From: Roseburia_C amylophila
Lineage (GTDB): Bacteria > Bacillota > Clostridia > Lachnospirales > Lachnospiraceae
Direction: 5' to 3'
NCBI RefSeq assembly: GCF_025567465.1
Contig: NZ_JAOQKI010000005.1
Span: 104,107-168,106, forward strand
DNA: 64,000 nt
The translations under genes were made by a program, and so were the position numbers. The notes beneath the pieces are model-generated. The model saw nothing but the letters and a program-made list of their open reading frames with translations. It did no database searches and was not told where the DNA came from. This document shows, piece after piece, positions 61,647 through 64,000 of this stretch. Position 1 is the first letter of the stretch. The number at the start of each line of letters is the position of its first letter.

Positions 61647-61866
61647 TTTTACAGGAAATTGCTTTCCTGTAAAGTGAAAAACGCTCCGCGAGGATGCGCA
61701 CTGCGGCGTATAAGGTAAATGTCGCATGCGACTGCCGCAGGCGCGAGAATGTGCCAAGGCACATTCTTTATTTACGCGAGTAGCGAGAAAAATCGCATGC
61801 TTGCATGCAGATTTGGCGAGCACCGCGATAACTCGAGAAACTCGCAAAGCGTGTTTCTCGTAGTTT
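61647..61866 (+). repeat. Family-2 structured repeat, copy 2 (with internal insert)
   Basis: Starts in the T-box terminator U-tract. TTTACAGGAAA/TTTCCTGTAAA, AAACGCTCCGCGAGGATGCG, CTGCGGCG...TGCCGCAG and the final CAAAGCGTGTTT match copy 1 at 34738-34860. About 100 extra bases lie between, holding hairpins GAATGTGCC/GGCACATTC and GCATGC-TT-GCATGC. It ends about 20 bases before the thrS ribosome binding site. Confidence 0.85.
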
Positions 61867-61900
61867 TAATACCAATATAATAAGAAAAGGAGACTTGAAC

Positions 61901-63862
61901 ATGAAAATCACATTAAAAGATGGCTCAGTAAAAGAGTACAGTGAAGCAAAATCAGTCTATGATATTGCAGCAGATATCAGCGAAGGCCTTGCAAGAGTTG
62001 CATGCGCCGGTGAAGTAGACGGAGAAGTGGTGGATTTACGAACCGTTCTTGACAAGGACTGCAATTTAAATATTATAACAGCAAGTGATGAAGAAGGATT
62101 AAAGGTAATCCGCCATACTGCATCCCATGTGCTGGCTCAGGCGGTAAAGAAATTATTCCCGGATGCAAAGATTACAATCGGACCGGCAATTGAAGATGGA
62201 TTCTATTATGATTTTGATCATGCCCCATTTTCAAGAGAAGACCTCGATAATCTGGAAGCAGAGATGAAGAAGATTATCAAGGAAGGTCATGAATTAAAAC
62301 GATTCACACTTCCAAGAGAGGAAGCAATCAAATTCATGCAGGAACGTAATGAGCCATACAAAGTAGAACTGATTGAAGAATTACCAGAGGGAGAAGAAAT
62401 TTCTTTCTATGACCAGGGTGGCTTCGTAGATTTATGTGCTGGCCCACATCTGATGACAACCAAGGGCGTAAAGGCATTTAAGCTGACATCATCTTCCATG
62501 GCATATTGGAGAGGTAATTCTGACAAAGCAAGATTACAGAGAATTTATGGTACTGCTTTTAATAAGAAGGAAGAGTTAAAAGAATACTTAGAGAAATTAG
62601 AAGATGCCAAACGCCGTGACCATAACAAACTTGGCCGTGAAATGGGATTATTTACCACTGTTGATGTTATCGGACAGGGACTTCCTTTATTTACACCAAA
62701 GGGAACCAAGATGATTATGAAACTGCAGCGTTGGATAGAAGACTTAGAGGATAAAGAGTGGGGTTATGTACGTACCAGAACTCCGCTGATGGCAAAGAGT
62801 GACCTCTATAAGATTTCCGGACACTGGGATCACTACATGGATGGAATGTTCATTTTAAATAAGGACAGCGACGACAAAGAGACAATGGCACTGCGTCCGA
62901 TGACCTGTCCATTCCAGTATTATGTATACATGAATGAACAGCACTCTTACAGAGATCTGCCATATCGGATGTCAGAGACTTCTACATTGTTCCGGAATGA
63001 GGACTCCGGAGAGATGCATGGACTTACCCGTGTCAGACAGTTTACTATTACAGAGGCACATATTATTCTTTGCCCGGAACAGGCGGAAGAAGAACTTACC
63101 AGATGTACTGAACTTTGCCATTATGTAATGACTACACTTGGTATCGATGGAGATGTTACTTACCGTCTGTCCAAATGGGATCCGAACAACAAAGAAAAAT
63201 ATCTGGGCGACGAAGCATATTGGAACAGCACCCAGCAGTATCTGCGTGATGTTATGGATAAGAATGGCATCAAGTATACAGAAGCAGATGGGGAAGCTGC
63301 ATTCTACGGACCAAAGATTGATATTCAGGCAAAGAATGTATATGGAAAAGAAGATACCATGGTTACCATCCAGCTTGACTGTGCAAGTGCAGAGAAGTTT
63401 GGCATGTACTATATCGATGAGAAGGGTGAGAAAGTACTTCCTTGGATTATCCATCGTACATCCATGGGATGTTATGAGCGTACCCTTGCATGGCTGATTG
63501 AACATTATGCAGGAAAATTCCCAACCTGGCTTTGCCCGGAACAGGTAAGAGTATTGCCGATTTCTGAAAAATATGCAGACTATGCAGAGCAGGTAAGAAA
63601 AGAATTAGCAGCTCATGATGTAGATGTAACGGTTGATAACCGTTCTGAGAAAATCGGATTCAAGATTCGTGAAGCAAGACTGGATAAGCTGCCGTACATG
63701 CTGGTAGTTGGTCAGCAGGAGGCAGAGAACGGAACCGTATCCGTAAGAAGCCGTTTTGCAGGAGATGAGGGCGTAAAACCTTTAGGAGAATTCATTGATG
63801 CAATCTGCGAAGAGATTCGTACAAAGGAAATCCGTAAGGAAGAAGTTGCAGAAGAAAAATAA
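61901..63862 (+). CDS. thrS: Threonyl-tRNA synthetase
   Basis: 653 residues from ATG 61901; AAAGGAG (61886-61892) lies 8 bases upstream, so the TTG at 61895 is rejected. TGS domain at residues 1-60, editing domain with HTASHVLAQAVKKLF and the zinc/editing motif YDQGGFVDLCAGPH, class II core with RPMTCPFQYYVY, HGLTRVRQFTITEAHI and IIHRTSMGCYERTLAWLIEH, then the anticodon-binding domain (QVRVLPISEKYADYAEQV). It charges tRNA-Thr and clears Ser-tRNA-Thr. Confidence 0.97.
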   Translation: MKITLKDGSVKEYSEAKSVYDIAADISEGLARVACAGEVDGEVVDLRTVLDKDCNLNIITASDEEGLKVIRHTASHVLAQAVKKLFPDAKITIGPAIEDGFYYDFDHAPFSREDLDNLEAEMKKIIKEGHELKRFTLPREEAIKFMQERNEPYKVELIEELPEGEEISFYDQGGFVDLCAGPHLMTTKGVKAFKLTSSSMAYWRGNSDKARLQRIYGTAFNKKEELKEYLEKLEDAKRRDHNKLGREMGLFTTVDVIGQGLPLFTPKGTKMIMKLQRWIEDLEDKEWGYVRTRTPLMAKSDLYKISGHWDHYMDGMFILNKDSDDKETMALRPMTCPFQYYVYMNEQHSYRDLPYRMSETSTLFRNEDSGEMHGLTRVRQFTITEAHIILCPEQAEEELTRCTELCHYVMTTLGIDGDVTYRLSKWDPNNKEKYLGDEAYWNSTQQYLRDVMDKNGIKYTEADGEAAFYGPKIDIQAKNVYGKEDTMVTIQLDCASAEKFGMYYIDEKGEKVLPWIIHRTSMGCYERTLAWLIEHYAGKFPTWLCPEQVRVLPISEKYADYAEQVRKELAAHDVDVTVDNRSEKIGFKIREARLDKLPYMLVVGQQEAENGTVSVRSRFAGDEGVKPLGEFIDAICEEIRTKEIRKEEVAEEK

Positions 63863-63929
63863 AAATGCAATAAAATCTAATTTTTAATTTTATAATTTAT
63901 ATGGATTCAAAAAGACTGTTGCTGGCATT

Positions 63930-64000
63930 TGTACCGACCCCCAAAAGTTAGACCTAAAAATCTAACGATTGGAGGTCGGTATTTTTATGGCTAAATATTC
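63930..64000 (+). mobile_element. Left end of an IS3-family (IS150-like) element, cut by window edge
   Basis: TGTACCGACCCCCAAAAGTT resembles an IS3-type terminal inverted repeat. ACCGACC (63933-63939) pairs with GGTCGGT (63974-63980), a hairpin that covers part of the GGAGG before the transposase start. The element continues beyond the window. Confidence 0.65.
63987..64000 (+). CDS. Transposase OrfA start (partial)
   Basis: ATG 63987 opens MAKYS after GGAGG (63971-63975); only five codons are in the window. Its position after an IS3-like terminal repeat suggests an IS3-family OrfA (HTH) protein. Confidence 0.45.

Noticed and set aside
61644..61847. Minus-strand frame sharing RHLPYTPQCASSRSVF with 34687-34872
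   Set aside because: Both are translations of the family-2 repeat; there is no start signal and structure explains the conservation.
1..64000. tRNA, rRNA and replication origin
   Set aside because: I found no cloverleaf or rRNA-like sequence and no dnaA-box cluster; none is reported.

Overview
The window is a chromosomal segment of a low-to-mid GC Gram-positive bacterium, most likely a member of the Lachnospiraceae (Clostridia). The evidence is the gene order tmcAL-ackA-DUF177-rpmF-plsX-acpP-rnc-smc-ftsY, the UPF0237/UPF0210 (ACT/PFL) pair, a ZTP riboswitch over a split PurO/PurH pair, a Thr T-box over thrS, strong AAGGAGG-type ribosome binding sites, and many small lineage-specific proteins. 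I cannot fix the genus from sequence alone.

Layout. 1-4.3 kb holds a YdcF-like fragment cut by the window edge, a zinc-ribbon membrane protein, a C39-like peptidase, a small DUF3006-like protein and a secreted alpha/beta hydrolase. 4.3-16 kb is an accessory zone full of broken genes: a frameshifted HTH remnant, an AAA_14/DUF4143 ATPase with palindromic operator-like sites, a serine-recombinase remnant, MATE efflux, a truncated cytidylate-kinase-like gene and a GNAT gene that has lost its stop. Inside it lies a 6.2 kb segment flanked by a 166 bp direct repeat, each copy carrying a small antisense gene. That segment encodes a ROK regulator and an operon of Zn-dehydrogenase, VOC protein, GPH transporter and PfkB kinase, which reads as non-PTS polyol/ketose use. 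16-28.5 kb is core: a nicotinamidase-like hydrolase, thioesterase, polA, coaE, an FtsA-like ATPase, a WalJ-like hydrolase, ACT/PFL, a CgeB-like glycosyltransferase and riboswitch-controlled purine genes. 29-41.4 kb is acetate, lipid, ribosome and chromosome housekeeping (tmcAL, ackA, rpmF, plsX, acpP, rnc, smc, ftsY, ilvA). 41.5-50.6 kb holds DUF5050, pheA, a DUF815 ATPase, a Ppx/GppA-HD protein, ppk1 and a PHP phosphoesterase. 50.7-59 kb holds a BTAD regulator, a large repeat-bearing surface protein interrupted by an assembly gap, membrane proteins and a membrane MutS homologue. 59-64 kb holds infC-rpmI-rplT, a SEC-C protein, T-box-thrS and the edge of an IS3-like element.

The most interesting non-genic signal is two families of structured dispersed repeats. 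Family 1 has three copies (2595-2915, 28582-29038, 42562-43071). Each is a giant imperfect palindrome of 320-510 bp with a conserved apical core that can form a three-way junction, and paired changes between copies preserve its stems. Family 2 has two copies (34738-34860, 61647-61866). Both begin within a few bases of the U-tract of an intrinsic terminator and both end just before the next gene's ribosome binding site. Neither family encodes a convincing protein. They look like mobile or regulatory structured elements and deserve a comparative search.
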